Shown here: positions 16,290 to 26,956 of the stretch, piece by piece
Layout of the letters: each line of letters starts with the position of its first letter
Position numbering within the stretch: the stretch's first letter is position 1
Assembly (NCBI GenBank): GCA_035550975.1
Contig: DASZOC010000007.1
Location: forward strand, 1-35,854
DNA: 35,854 nt
From: DASZOC01 sp035550975
GTDB lineage: Bacteria; Actinomycetota; CADDZG01; WHSQ01
Direction: 5' to 3'
Notes under the pieces: model-generated
The model's database searches: none
The model's input: only the letters and a program-made list of their open reading frames with translations
What the model was told of the DNA's origin: nothing
Translations under genes and position numbers: made by a program

Positions 16290-16657
16290 GCGACCGCATC
16301 TCGATCCGCGGTCTGGTGGTGGAGACGCGGATCGGCGTGACCGACCAGGAGCGCTCGCGCCCGCAGGACGTATCGATCGACGTCCACATCGACGTCGACC
16401 TCCGCGGCGCGGGCGAGACCGACGACCTCGCGCTGACGGTCGACTACGACGCTCTCGTCTCGTCGATCGCGCGGTTGGTACGCACGAACGAGTGCCTCCT
16501 CCTCGAGAGGCTCGCGGCTCAGATCTGCGACCTGGTTGCCGCGAAAAACGCGGTTGATGGCGTTACGGTAGAGGTAAGGAAGGTTGACGTGCCCGTGAAC
16601 GAAGAGGTTTCTGGCGTCTCGGTGCGCGTCGCGAGACCGGGGAGAGGTACCAGCTGA
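16286..16657 (+). CDS. folB: Dihydroneopterin aldolase
   Basis: Cleaves 7,8-dihydroneopterin to 6-hydroxymethyl-dihydropterin and glycolaldehyde. The 123-residue product begins MSDRISIRGLVVETRIGVTDQER, with the family's RIGVxxxER segment and DLALTVDYDAL; LLLERLAAQI carries the conserved Glu of the pterin site. The GTG at 16286 overlaps the folP stop by four bases, and the TGA overlaps the folK ATG by one base (TGATG), so folP, folB and folK are tightly coupled. Confidence 0.95.
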   Translation: MSDRISIRGLVVETRIGVTDQERSRPQDVSIDVHIDVDLRGAGETDDLALTVDYDALVSSIARLVRTNECLLLERLAAQICDLVAAKNAVDGVTVEVRKVDVPVNEEVSGVSVRVARPGRGTS

Positions 16658-17142
16658 TGATCGAGTCGTTCATCGGGATTGGTTCGAACGTGGGGGACCG
16701 CGCACAGTTCTGTCGCGCTGCCGTCGAGCATCTGAACGCGGCCGACGGCGTCGAAGTGACTGCGACGTCCAGCCTCTACGAGACGTCGCCCATCGGTGGC
16801 CCTCCGCAAAGGTCCTACGTCAACATGGTCGTACGGCTGCAGACGCGTCTCGACCACCGCGAGCTGCTCGCGCTGTGCCAGTCGATCGAACAGCGGCTTG
16901 GTCGTGAGGAGAGCGACATGCGGTGGGGCCCGCGTGTCGTCGACCTGGACATCCTCAGCTACGACAACGAGAAGATCTCCGAGGCCGACCTCGAGATCCC
17001 TCACCCGCGCATGACGGCGCGGCGGTTCGTGCTCGTCCCGCTGCTCGAGATCGCGCCCGACCACGCCGACCCGTGGGGGACGCCGTACTCGGATCCGTTG
17101 ACGGAGGCGGAAGGCGACGTCGAGCTGCTGGAGCCGTTCTAG
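16657..17142 (+). CDS. folK: 2-Amino-4-hydroxy-6-hydroxymethyldihydropteridine diphosphokinase
   Basis: Transfers pyrophosphate from ATP to 6-hydroxymethyl-dihydropterin. The 161-residue protein contains GIGSNVGDR at the N-terminus, SSLYETSPIGGPPQRSYVNMV, the signature RWGPRVVDLDILSY with the Mg2+-binding Asp pair, and LEIPHPRMTARRFVLVPLLEIAPD. Length is typical. It ends the folate cluster; 118 bp separate it from the next gene. Confidence 0.96.
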   Translation: MIESFIGIGSNVGDRAQFCRAAVEHLNAADGVEVTATSSLYETSPIGGPPQRSYVNMVVRLQTRLDHRELLALCQSIEQRLGREESDMRWGPRVVDLDILSYDNEKISEADLEIPHPRMTARRFVLVPLLEIAPDHADPWGTPYSDPLTEAEGDVELLEPF

Positions 17143-17260
17143 CGGCAGAGCGCCCCACCCCGCACTAGCCGGCACACACGCTTCGCCGCAGCCCGTGCCG
17201 TAGCCTCATCTATGCTCGCCGCGACGACCGGTACCCACAAGTGGACTGGAGCGCGCAGCC

Positions 17261-18142
17261 ATGGCAACGACCCCGCCATCCCCCTTCACGTTCGTGCTCG
17301 TCGGTGCCGGTCGCGTTGGCACGGCGGTGGGGGAGCTGCTCGTCCGCGCGGGACACGAACCCCTAGGGGTGTCGTCCCGGTCGCACGAGCGGCGGGACGC
17401 GGCGGCAGCGAGGTTCCAAGTCCCGGTCGTCGAACCGGACCGTCTGCCTCCGTCCGACGTCGTGCTGCTCGGGGTGCCGGACGCCGCGCTCGCGGAGGTC
17501 GCGGGTGTCGTCGCTCCCGCGTTGCGTCCGGGCACCGTCGTCATCCACTTCTCGGGCACGAGCGGGATAAGGCCGCTCGCCGCTGCCGTCGTGGCCGGAG
17601 CACGCGCCTGCGCGCTGCACCCGGTGCAGGCGTGCCCCGACGTGGACACGGCGATAACCCGGCTTCCCGGGTCCTATTGGGGTGTCACGACCACGACCGA
17701 GGCGCGGGACTGGGCCATCGCCCTAGTGCGTGACGGACTCGCCGGGACGCCCGTAGAGGTGCGAGAAGCGGATCGTCCCGTGTGGCACGCGGCCGCGGTC
17801 ACGGCGTCGAACGGCATCGCGGGCTTGATGGCGGTCGGCGAGCACCTCCTACGCTCCATCGGTGTCGCCGAACCTGACGAGGTTCTCGGCCCCCTCGCCC
17901 GCGGCACGGTCGAGAACGCGATCGACGGTGGGGGAGGAGGACTGACGTTGACCGGCCCGGCCGTTCGCGGCGAGCACAACACTTTCGTGCGGCATCTAGA
18001 TGCCCTCGCGCGCACCGCACCCCAGCTCGTCGCCGGCTACACGCTCGCAGCGCGGCTGGTCCTCGAGGCAGCGGGACTGGAAGGACGCATCGACACAGAT
18101 GCGGCGACGCGGCTGCTCGCGTTGTTGGAGGAGCCTCGGTGA
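17261..18142 (+). CDS. Rossmann-fold DUF2520 oxidoreductase-like protein
   Basis: A 293-residue protein with an N-terminal NAD(P)-binding fold (FVLVGAGRVGTAVGELL) and a C-terminal DUF2520 helical domain (GEHLLRSIGV...). The conserved ALHPVQ motif lies in the middle. It resembles F420/NADP- or ketopantoate-reductase-like proteins, and in actinobacteria it regularly precedes panC (Rv3603c position). A role in pantothenate synthesis, such as ketopantoate reduction, is possible but not shown by sequence. The ATG at 17261 has a GGAG 9-12 bases upstream. The stop overlaps the panC GTG by four bases, which supports a shared pathway. Confidence 0.85.
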   Translation: MATTPPSPFTFVLVGAGRVGTAVGELLVRAGHEPLGVSSRSHERRDAAAARFQVPVVEPDRLPPSDVVLLGVPDAALAEVAGVVAPALRPGTVVIHFSGTSGIRPLAAAVVAGARACALHPVQACPDVDTAITRLPGSYWGVTTTTEARDWAIALVRDGLAGTPVEVREADRPVWHAAAVTASNGIAGLMAVGEHLLRSIGVAEPDEVLGPLARGTVENAIDGGGGGLTLTGPAVRGEHNTFVRHLDALARTAPQLVAGYTLAARLVLEAAGLEGRIDTDAATRLLALLEEPR

Positions 18143-18975
18143 ACACGGTGCGAACCGCCGCCGAGCTGCGCGACGCTCTCTCGGACGCGCGCCGCGACGC
18201 GCGATCGATCGGTTTCGTCCCGACGATGGGCGCGCTACACGCGGGGCACCGCTCCTTGTTGCGTCACGCGCGCGCTGCGACGGATGTCGTGGTGCTCAGC
18301 GTCTTCGTCAACCCGTTGCAGTTCGGCCCGCGCGAGGACTTCGATGCCTACCCGCGGACCGAGAAAGACGATCTGTCGATCGCCGGAGCGGAGGGTGTCG
18401 ACGTCGTCTTCCTGCCGTCGCGCGACGAGATGTACCCGCCCGGCGCGCAGACGTCGCTATCGCCGGGCGAGCTCGCGGAGGTCCTGGAAGGACGGGACCG
18501 GCCGGGGCATTTCGCCGGTGTGGCAACAGTAGTTGCGAAGCTCTTCAACCTCGTTCAGCCGGACGTAGCGTTCTTCGGCCAGAAAGATGCGCAGCAGGTT
18601 GCCGTGGTGCGCCGCCTCGTCCGCGACCTCTCGTATCCGATCGAGATCGTCGTCTGCCCCACGGTCCGCGACGCCGGCGGCCTTGCAGTCAGCAGCCGCA
18701 ACGCGTACCTCTCGGCCGAGGAGCGCACGCAGGCCACGGCCATCTATCGGGCGCTGGAACTGGGGCGTGACGAGCTCGCGCGATGGGACGCGGAAGCCGT
18801 CGAGAAGCTCATGTGGGAGTTGCTCGTGGACGAGGGGTTGCAGCCGAGCTACGCGAAGGTGGTAGACCCGGATACCTTCGGCCCCCCCAGCCGAGACGGC
18901 CCGGTGCTCCTGGCCGTCGCGGCGTCCATCGGGGATACCAGGTTGATCGACAACATGCTGGTCGAGCGCGGATAG
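18139..18975 (+). CDS. panC: Pantothenate synthetase
   Basis: Condenses pantoate and beta-alanine with ATP to give pantothenate. The 278-residue enzyme has the HIGH-like VPTMGALHAGHRSL, SVFVNPLQFGPREDFDAYPR, FFGQKDAQQ and the KMSKS-like SSRNAYLS. Starts at GTG 18139 within the DUF2520 stop (GTGA). In mycobacteria panD follows; here coaX follows after nine bases and no panD is present in the window, so beta-alanine must come from a gene elsewhere or from another route. Confidence 0.96.
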   Translation: MNTVRTAAELRDALSDARRDARSIGFVPTMGALHAGHRSLLRHARAATDVVVLSVFVNPLQFGPREDFDAYPRTEKDDLSIAGAEGVDVVFLPSRDEMYPPGAQTSLSPGELAEVLEGRDRPGHFAGVATVVAKLFNLVQPDVAFFGQKDAQQVAVVRRLVRDLSYPIEIVVCPTVRDAGGLAVSSRNAYLSAEERTQATAIYRALELGRDELARWDAEAVEKLMWELLVDEGLQPSYAKVVDPDTFGPPSRDGPVLLAVAASIGDTRLIDNMLVERG

Positions 18976-18984
18976 GAGGACGGG

Positions 18985-19767
18985 GTGCTGCTCGCGGTGG
19001 ACGTAGGTAATACGCAGACGCATCTCGGTGTCTTCGAAGGCGATTCGTTGACGCACGAGTGGCGCGCGTCGACCGACGCTCGCCGGACGATCGACGAGTG
19101 GGCGCTGATGTTCGGCCAGTTCCTGCAGTTCGGCGGTATGTCCTTCTCCTCCAGCGAGATAACGGGGGTCGTGATCTGCTCGGTCGTGCCGCGCGCCACC
19201 CAAGAGCTCCGCGACATGACGTCCAGGTACTTCGGCTATCCGCCGGTGGTGGTCGAGCCGGGCGTGAGGACCGGGATCGCGATCGTCACCGACAACCCGC
19301 GGGAGGTCGGTGCCGACAGGATCGCGAACGCGGTGGCCGCGCACCACATGTTCCCCGGTGATCCGATCGTCGTCGTCGACTTCGGGACCGCCATCACCGT
19401 GGACGCGCTCTCGGCGAAGGGCGAGTACCTGGGGGGTGCGATCGCGACGGGCGTCGACACGAGCGCGGCGGCACTGTTCGCATCTACCGCGCAGATCAAC
19501 CGCGTCGAGTTGGTGGCTCCGTCGTTCGCCATCGGCCGCAACACCGTCGCCTCGGTGCAGTCCGGGATCATCTACGGCACGGCAGGACTGGTGGACGGGC
19601 TGGTCGAGCGGGTGGCCAAGGAGCTCGGGGGGCACGCGCGGGTGGTCGCCACCGGCGGGTTCGCATCGAGCATCGCCGAGCACTGTCACGGTCTCGACCA
19701 CGTGGAGCCCCGGTTGACGCTCCTCGGCCTGCGACTCATCTTCGAGCGCAACAGCGACGGCTCGTGA
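18985..19767 (+). CDS. coaX: Type III pantothenate kinase
   Basis: Phosphorylates pantothenate, the committed step of coenzyme A synthesis. The 260-residue protein shows the ASKHA-fold phosphate loop AVDVGNTQTHLGVF, the type III signature GADRIANAVAA and DFGTAITVDALS, and a C-terminal VVATGGFASSIAEH. The GTG at 18985 is preceded by GGAGG. The stop overlaps the lysS start (GTGA). Confidence 0.94.
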   Translation: MLLAVDVGNTQTHLGVFEGDSLTHEWRASTDARRTIDEWALMFGQFLQFGGMSFSSSEITGVVICSVVPRATQELRDMTSRYFGYPPVVVEPGVRTGIAIVTDNPREVGADRIANAVAAHHMFPGDPIVVVDFGTAITVDALSAKGEYLGGAIATGVDTSAAALFASTAQINRVELVAPSFAIGRNTVASVQSGIIYGTAGLVDGLVERVAKELGGHARVVATGGFASSIAEHCHGLDHVEPRLTLLGLRLIFERNSDGS

Positions 19768-21164
19768 CGGAGCCGTCCTCCTACCCGTACCGCTACGAGC
19801 GGACGGCGACGATCGGACCCGTCCGCGATCGCCACGGCGCGGCCGAGCCCGGCACCGATACGGGTGAACAGATCAGCGTCGCCGGACGTCTCATGACCAT
19901 GCGCGAGCACGGGAAGGTCGCGTTCGCAGATCTCGCCGACGCCACCGGGCGCATACAGCTGTTCGCGCAGGTGGACGTGCTCGGTGCCGAGGCGATGGCC
20001 GCGTTCGTCGGCTTGAGCGCGGGCGACATCGTTGGCGCAGAGGGCGAGGTCGTGATGACGCGCCGCGGCGAGCTGTCGTTGCGGGTCGCGCGGGTGACCC
20101 TGCTCGCGCGGTGCCATAGGCCGTTGCCGGAGAAGTGGCACGGGATGTCGGACGTGGAGGTCCGCTATCGCCAGCGATATCTGGACCTCATCTCGAATCC
20201 GGTCCCCCGACAGGTTCTGGCCGCGCGCAGCGCAGCGAACAAGGCGATCCGCGCGTTCTTCGACGAGCGCGGATTCCTCGAAGTGGAGACACCTCTGCTG
20301 CAACCGGTCGCGGGCGGCGCGGTTGCGCGGCCGTTCGTCACGCACCACAACGCGCTCGATATCGACCTGTACCTGCGCGTCGCGCCCGAGCTCTACCTGA
20401 AGCGACTGCTCATCGGCGGCGCCGAGAAGGTCTACGAGCTCAATCGCAGCTTCCGCAACGAGGGCGTGTCGACGCGTCACAACCCCGAGTTCACGATGCT
20501 CGAGGCGTACGAGGCATACGTCGATTACGAAGACACGATGGCGCTGGTCGAGTCGTTGGTGGTGACCATCGCGGAGGCGGTGGGGGCCGAGCGGGACCTC
20601 GCCGCGCCGTTCCGCCGGATGACGATGTTCGAGGCGATAGCGGAAGCGACCGACCGCGATCTGGAGACACCATGGACGGATGACGACCAGGAGGCCGTTC
20701 GTTCTCACGCACAGGAACTGGGCGTGAGAACGGAAGCCTCCTGGTCGGTAGGCAAGCTGCTGTTCGAGATCTACGAGATGCGTGTCGAGAAAGAGCTCGG
20801 CGACCCCACGTTCATCATGGGGATGCCGAAGGACGTGTCGCCGCTGGCGAAGAACCACCGTTCGATCAGCGGGTTCACCGAGCATGCCGACCTCGTCATG
20901 GGCGGGGTCGAGATCGCTCCGATCTATTCCGAGCTGAACGACCCCGAGGAGCAGCGACGTCGTTTCGAGCAGCAGGCATCGGCGCGCGCCGAAGGTGACG
21001 ACGAAGCCCAGGTCGCGGATGCGGACTTCCTCGAGGCGCTGTCCTACGGGATGCCACCCGCAGGAGGGTTCGGCCTCGGGATCGACAGGCTGTTGATGTA
21101 CCTCCTGGAGCTGGGTTCGATACGTGAAGTGATCATGTTCCCGACCCTGAAACCAGAGCGATAG
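19764..21164 (+). CDS. lysS: Lysyl-tRNA synthetase (class II)
   Basis: Charges tRNA-Lys. The 466-residue protein has an N-terminal OB-fold anticodon-binding domain (about residues 30-125), then the class II core: motif 1 region with RYLDL and ETPLLQPVAGGAVARPF, motif 2 FRNEGVSTRHNPEFTMLE, and motif 3 GFGLGIDRLLM. It is about 40 residues shorter at the N-terminus than the M. tuberculosis enzyme. The GTG at 19764 overlaps the coaX stop. The coaX-lysS-clpC neighbourhood is conserved, but lsr2, present between lysS and clpC in mycobacteria, is absent. Confidence 0.95.
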   Translation: MTEPSSYPYRYERTATIGPVRDRHGAAEPGTDTGEQISVAGRLMTMREHGKVAFADLADATGRIQLFAQVDVLGAEAMAAFVGLSAGDIVGAEGEVVMTRRGELSLRVARVTLLARCHRPLPEKWHGMSDVEVRYRQRYLDLISNPVPRQVLAARSAANKAIRAFFDERGFLEVETPLLQPVAGGAVARPFVTHHNALDIDLYLRVAPELYLKRLLIGGAEKVYELNRSFRNEGVSTRHNPEFTMLEAYEAYVDYEDTMALVESLVVTIAEAVGAERDLAAPFRRMTMFEAIAEATDRDLETPWTDDDQEAVRSHAQELGVRTEASWSVGKLLFEIYEMRVEKELGDPTFIMGMPKDVSPLAKNHRSISGFTEHADLVMGGVEIAPIYSELNDPEEQRRRFEQQASARAEGDDEAQVADADFLEALSYGMPPAGGFGLGIDRLLMYLLELGSIREVIMFPTLKPER

Positions 21165-21184
21165 ACGCGCGACCTCGGGCGATC

Positions 21185-22564
21185 GTGACGCGCTTCGGTG
21201 CCGCATCGGTCGCTTGTCTGCTTCTTGCCGCCTGCGTCGACGGCGCTGACGACGACGCGGCTCTGTCACCGCGGCTCCCGGTCGCGACGCCGACCACCGC
21301 GGACGTGCGTGTGATCGGGCTAGTCGGGTCCATGTCGGGCGACGACGCGTGGCGCGGAGAGGACGCCTTCGAAGGGGCAGACCTCGCCGTGCACATCATG
21401 AACCGCGGCGTCGAGGAGGGGCGGCCGCCCTTCCAGCTCGTCACCCTCGACGACGAAGGCGATCCCGCGACCGCGACCACGCTGGTGCAGCGGCTCGCCG
21501 GTGACGAGCGCACCGTCGGGATCGTCTACGCGGGCCCGGCCGAAGCACTTCCCGCGGCCGAGCGCGCTCTTACCCTGGCGGGGATACCCGCGGTCCTCTG
21601 TTACGGCGATCTCTACTCCGCGCGCCTCCTCCGGCCCCATCTGTTCCAGGTTTCGCCCCCTTTCTTGTGGCAGGCGCGGACGATGGCGCGCTACATCGGT
21701 CGCGACCGCCGGTACGAGCGCGTCGGGGTGGTGACGGAGCGCACGTTCAACGCCGATGTCGCGGTTACGTCTCTGCGTTCGGCGTTCGACGAGGCAGACA
21801 TTGCGCCCCGGGTGATCGTGAAGGTGCCGCGCGACCGGCGTGACCGTCGCGCGCCTGCGATCCGAGGCCTCGCCCGCGTCGAGCTCGCGCGCCTGCGGAG
21901 CCGGCGGGTCGAGGCGGTCGTCGTGCACGGACCGCCGCGGTTCATCGCGGAGGTCGCTGCCGGCATACGAGCGGCCGAGACGGCGCGATGGACCCCGCAG
22001 GTCATCGCGTTCGACCTCGCGATAGCCCCGAACGCACCATCGCTCCCCATCGGGACGGCTGCGACCGACGCGTACTCCCGCGGCGTTCACTTCCTTCCGA
22101 TCCCGAGCTTCGAACGCTTCCGCGACCGCTTCCGCGACTGGTGGGACGGCGACGAGCCGCTCGGGTGGGAGGTCCGCGCCTACGACGCCGCGAGCATGAT
22201 CGGATGGGCGTCGCAACGAACCCCCGCCGGATCGGACGTAGCGGCGGCCCTCGAGCTGCTGCAGGGCGCCCGCTTCGGTGGCCTCGACGTCACCTTCGGC
22301 CCCGACGACCACACCGCGGTCGAGCAGCAGGCGGTCGGCCTGTGGGTCCGACCACGCCCCGCGTTCGACCGTCTGGTACCCGCGGCCGAGCTGCCGTGGC
22401 TGCCGCTGGCGCGTGGTTTCTCCATAGACGGTGCCAGAACGGCCATCCTCAACCGTGACTGGCGCTACCTGTTCCGCAACCCGCCCCCGCCGGAGGCCCC
22501 CGCGCCCCGCGTCGGCCGGATGCGCTACGCGGTCGACAGCGCGAGGTCCGATCCGATCCACTAG
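21185..22564 (+). CDS. Substrate-binding lipoprotein, Leu/Ile/Val-binding type
   Basis: A 459-residue exported protein. Residues 1-17 form a lipoprotein signal (ASVACLLLAAC, lipid Cys17). The rest resembles type 1 periplasmic-binding proteins of branched-chain amino acid transporters and related receptors (IGLVGSMSGDDAWRGEDAFEGADLAV, then TVGIVYAGPAEALPAAERAL in the first lobe, RVGVV at the domain crossing). The C-terminal 60 residues are Pro/Arg-rich and not part of the fold. No ABC permease or ATPase gene is adjacent, so it is an orphan receptor; the ligand cannot be predicted. It begins at GTG 21185, 20 bp after lysS. Confidence 0.8.
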   Translation: MTRFGAASVACLLLAACVDGADDDAALSPRLPVATPTTADVRVIGLVGSMSGDDAWRGEDAFEGADLAVHIMNRGVEEGRPPFQLVTLDDEGDPATATTLVQRLAGDERTVGIVYAGPAEALPAAERALTLAGIPAVLCYGDLYSARLLRPHLFQVSPPFLWQARTMARYIGRDRRYERVGVVTERTFNADVAVTSLRSAFDEADIAPRVIVKVPRDRRDRRAPAIRGLARVELARLRSRRVEAVVVHGPPRFIAEVAAGIRAAETARWTPQVIAFDLAIAPNAPSLPIGTAATDAYSRGVHFLPIPSFERFRDRFRDWWDGDEPLGWEVRAYDAASMIGWASQRTPAGSDVAAALELLQGARFGGLDVTFGPDDHTAVEQQAVGLWVRPRPAFDRLVPAAELPWLPLARGFSIDGARTAILNRDWRYLFRNPPPPEAPAPRVGRMRYAVDSARSDPIH

Positions 22565-22639
22565 CGGTGTCGGGTCCGAACACAGAGAGCGAGTAGTACC
22601 AACGGTTCCTCGGTGTCCGATTGAACGAGGCGGCATCGG

Positions 22640-22665
22640 GGAACGTTTCATAGCCCTACAGCGTT
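22640..22665 (+). promoter_or_regulatory. Candidate ECF-type (SigH/SigR-like) promoter of clpC
   Basis: GGAAC (22640-22644), 17 bases, CGTT (22662-22665). This matches the consensus of the disulfide/heat-stress ECF sigma factors SigH, SigE and SigR of actinobacteria. clp genes are known targets of such sigma factors in Corynebacterium. The match is by eye. Confidence 0.5.
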
Positions 22666-22674
22666 CTAAGGGTG

Positions 22675-22705
22675 ACGGAGGGAAGAGACATGCCCTCCGT
22701 ATAAT
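22675..22705 (+). promoter_or_regulatory. Consensus -10 and overlapping inverted repeat upstream of clpC
   Basis: TATAAT at 22700-22705 is a perfect -10. A perfect inverted repeat, ACGGAGGG (22675-22682) and CCCTCCGT (22693-22700) with ten bases between, occupies the space where -35 and spacer lie and shares a base with the -10. No -35 consensus is visible, as expected for an activated or repressed promoter. It is a candidate operator for an unidentified regulator. Confidence 0.5.
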
Positions 22706-22712
22706 CGGTTCA

Positions 22713-22730
22713 CCGGGAGCGGCTTCCCGG
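22713..22730 (+). repeat. Inverted repeat in the clpC leader
   Basis: CCGGGA (22713-22718) and TCCCGG (22725-22730) flank six bases and lie just before the clpC Shine-Dalgarno. It may be a leader hairpin or a second protein-binding site. Confidence 0.4.
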
Positions 22731-22749
22731 ACGACAAAGGAGGGCCCAC

Positions 22750-25278
<2,529 letters not shown>

Positions 25279-25328
25279 GTGCTGCGTCGGGCGCCGAAGT
25301 CCGGCGTCGCGATGAAGTTGCGATCGAC

Positions 25329-25355
25329 AGAGGCCCGGCCATCGGCCGGGCCTCT
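25329..25355 (+). terminator. Strong hairpin terminator after clpC
   Basis: A perfect 12-bp stem (AGAGGCCCGGCC with GGCCGGGCCTCT) closes on the three-base loop ATC and is followed by CTTGTTAG, a poor T tract. It sits between the convergent clpC and sulfatase genes and marks the end of the conserved block. Confidence 0.85.
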
Positions 25356-25371
25356 CTTGTTAGTGACCTGC

Positions 25372-26763
25372 CTAGGGGCACTCCGCGCCGGCACAGCGGC
25401 GGTCGGCCTGCAGCTGCCGGCGCAGGGCGCGAGTCCCGGGCCGGGTACGCAGATCGCCATCGTGTAACAGGTTGACCAGCTGCCACGGGTCGGGCCGGAG
25501 CTTGTAGTACTCGCGGAACGACAGGGTCCCGTCGTCGCGGTAGTACTCGGCGTACTGGAGGCCTCTCGTGCGGATCGAAGCCCAGCTCGGGACGCTCTTC
25601 TCGGCCCAGAACTCCAGCAGGATCCGATCCCTCGTCGTCGCGCTCAGCAATGAACGCCCGTCCATCGGGTGGTCCGGCGTGACGCCCGCTGCGTTCAGGA
25701 TCGTCGGTGCGACATCGATGATGCCGGTCAGGCGGCGATCTCTCTTGCCCGCGAGGACCTCGCCGGGCCACCGCACGAACAGGGGGACCTCTACCGAGTC
25801 GGTGTACGAATGGCGTTTCGAGGGGAGACCGTGCTCCCCCCACATCAAGCCGTTGTCGGAGAGGAAAAAGGCAAGGGTGTGCCTCGCTTCGCCGAGGTCG
25901 CGCAGGGTCGAGAAGACCACCCGCGTCATGTCGTCGACGGCCATCAGCGACCGCAGCTGTTTCCGGCGGGTCGACCGAAGAGCGTCGCGGTCGACGTTCC
26001 ACTTGCGGACATACGGTGGCTTGTCGGACCTATCCCGTTCGCGCACCGCGGGATTGCCGGCCCATCGTGGGACCGGCGCCCCCGCGTGCCGGGCTGCGGG
26101 CGTGAACGGCTTGTGGGGCGCCTGCGGTGCGAGCACCATGAACCACGGGCGTAGGTCCTCGGTCTCCCCATCGGCGATGAACTCCACTGCGCGGTCGCGG
26201 ATGTAGTCGGTCGAATACTGCTGGATCGTCTCGGCCTGTCCGTGGACGTTCCACAAGATGTCGGAATACCGCTTGGCTCTCGTCGTAGCCCAGTCGTCGA
26301 AGTGCTGAGGGTCGGTGTCGACGGAGAACGCATAGAAGAATTTTCCGAACAGCGCGTTGCGGTATCCGTCCTGTGCGAGATACGCCTGCAGCGTCCGGTC
26401 CTGGTCGAGCTGCCTCGCGTCGCCGTTGTTCCTCACGCCGTGGTTGTGCGCGTACTGGCCGGTGAACAGCGATGCGCGTGCGGGGCAGCACAGCGGGGTG
26501 GTCGCGAACGCGTTCGGGAACCTGGTGCCGCGTCTGGCGAATATCCGCCGGGTCGCGGGCATGACGCCGAGGGTCCCACGGTTCCGTTGGTCGTCGGTGA
26601 TGATGATCAGGACGTTGAGGGGCTCGAGCTGCGCGCGCGCCATGCGCGGCAGGACCGGCTCGGTGCATCCCGGCACGAGGAGCGACACGGCCGCCGCGAG
26701 GAAGGGGAATCGCAAGATGCGTCCGTGTCCACGAACCGGCACGGACCGGAGGGCGGCCGCCAC
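25372..26763 (-). CDS. Sulfatase lipoprotein (copy 1)
   Basis: Type I sulfatase of 463 residues in the alkaline phosphatase superfamily. Signal peptide with lipid Cys33 (LLVPGC). The formylglycine motif is C-x-P-x-R at C92 (CCPARAS); metal-binding Asp57-Asp58 in ITDDQ and the later FFLSDNG are present. Activity would need a formylglycine-generating enzyme encoded elsewhere. The closest relatives by motif are arylsulfatase-type enzymes with YAHNHG and HFDDWA; the substrate is unknown. It shares GNPAxRERDxxDKPPYVR and a C-terminal DRRCxGxxCP with the second sulfatase at 30274-31656. Start GTG 26763; TAGGGT lies seven bases upstream, suggesting a leaderless transcript. Confidence 0.88.
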   Translation of the reverse strand: MAAALRSVPVRGHGRILRFPFLAAAVSLLVPGCTEPVLPRMARAQLEPLNVLIIITDDQRNRGTLGVMPATRRIFARRGTRFPNAFATTPLCCPARASLFTGQYAHNHGVRNNGDARQLDQDRTLQAYLAQDGYRNALFGKFFYAFSVDTDPQHFDDWATTRAKRYSDILWNVHGQAETIQQYSTDYIRDRAVEFIADGETEDLRPWFMVLAPQAPHKPFTPAARHAGAPVPRWAGNPAVRERDRSDKPPYVRKWNVDRDALRSTRRKQLRSLMAVDDMTRVVFSTLRDLGEARHTLAFFLSDNGLMWGEHGLPSKRHSYTDSVEVPLFVRWPGEVLAGKRDRRLTGIIDVAPTILNAAGVTPDHPMDGRSLLSATTRDRILLEFWAEKSVPSWASIRTRGLQYAEYYRDDGTLSFREYYKLRPDPWQLVNLLHDGDLRTRPGTRALRRQLQADRRCAGAECP

Positions 26764-26956
26764 AGCGCCGACCCTAGCAGCGCGTCGTTCATAACCGGCC
26801 GATATCGCCGCTTAGCAAGGCGAGCGCTCGTGCGCCGTCTGCTCCGGACCGCGCAGAAAAAACGCGCCGGGGCGCGGATCTCGCTAAAGGCCTGGCTGTG
26901 GGTGCCGAATCAGACATAGAGCACCAAATCACGCTACGTCCTGGGGGGTCAGAGCT
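26764..26956. promoter_or_regulatory. Divergent intergenic region, sulfatase 1 and EEP enzyme
   Basis: 193 bp. For the minus strand, TAGGGT (complement of 26771-26776) is a -10 candidate seven bases from the GTG. For the plus strand only the Shine-Dalgarno GGGGGG at 26943-26948 is clear. No gene seen. Confidence 0.4.

Noticed and set aside
22565..22749. ClgR operator upstream of clpC
   Set aside because: No CGC-N5-GCG-like core was found in the region; the inverted repeat present is different.
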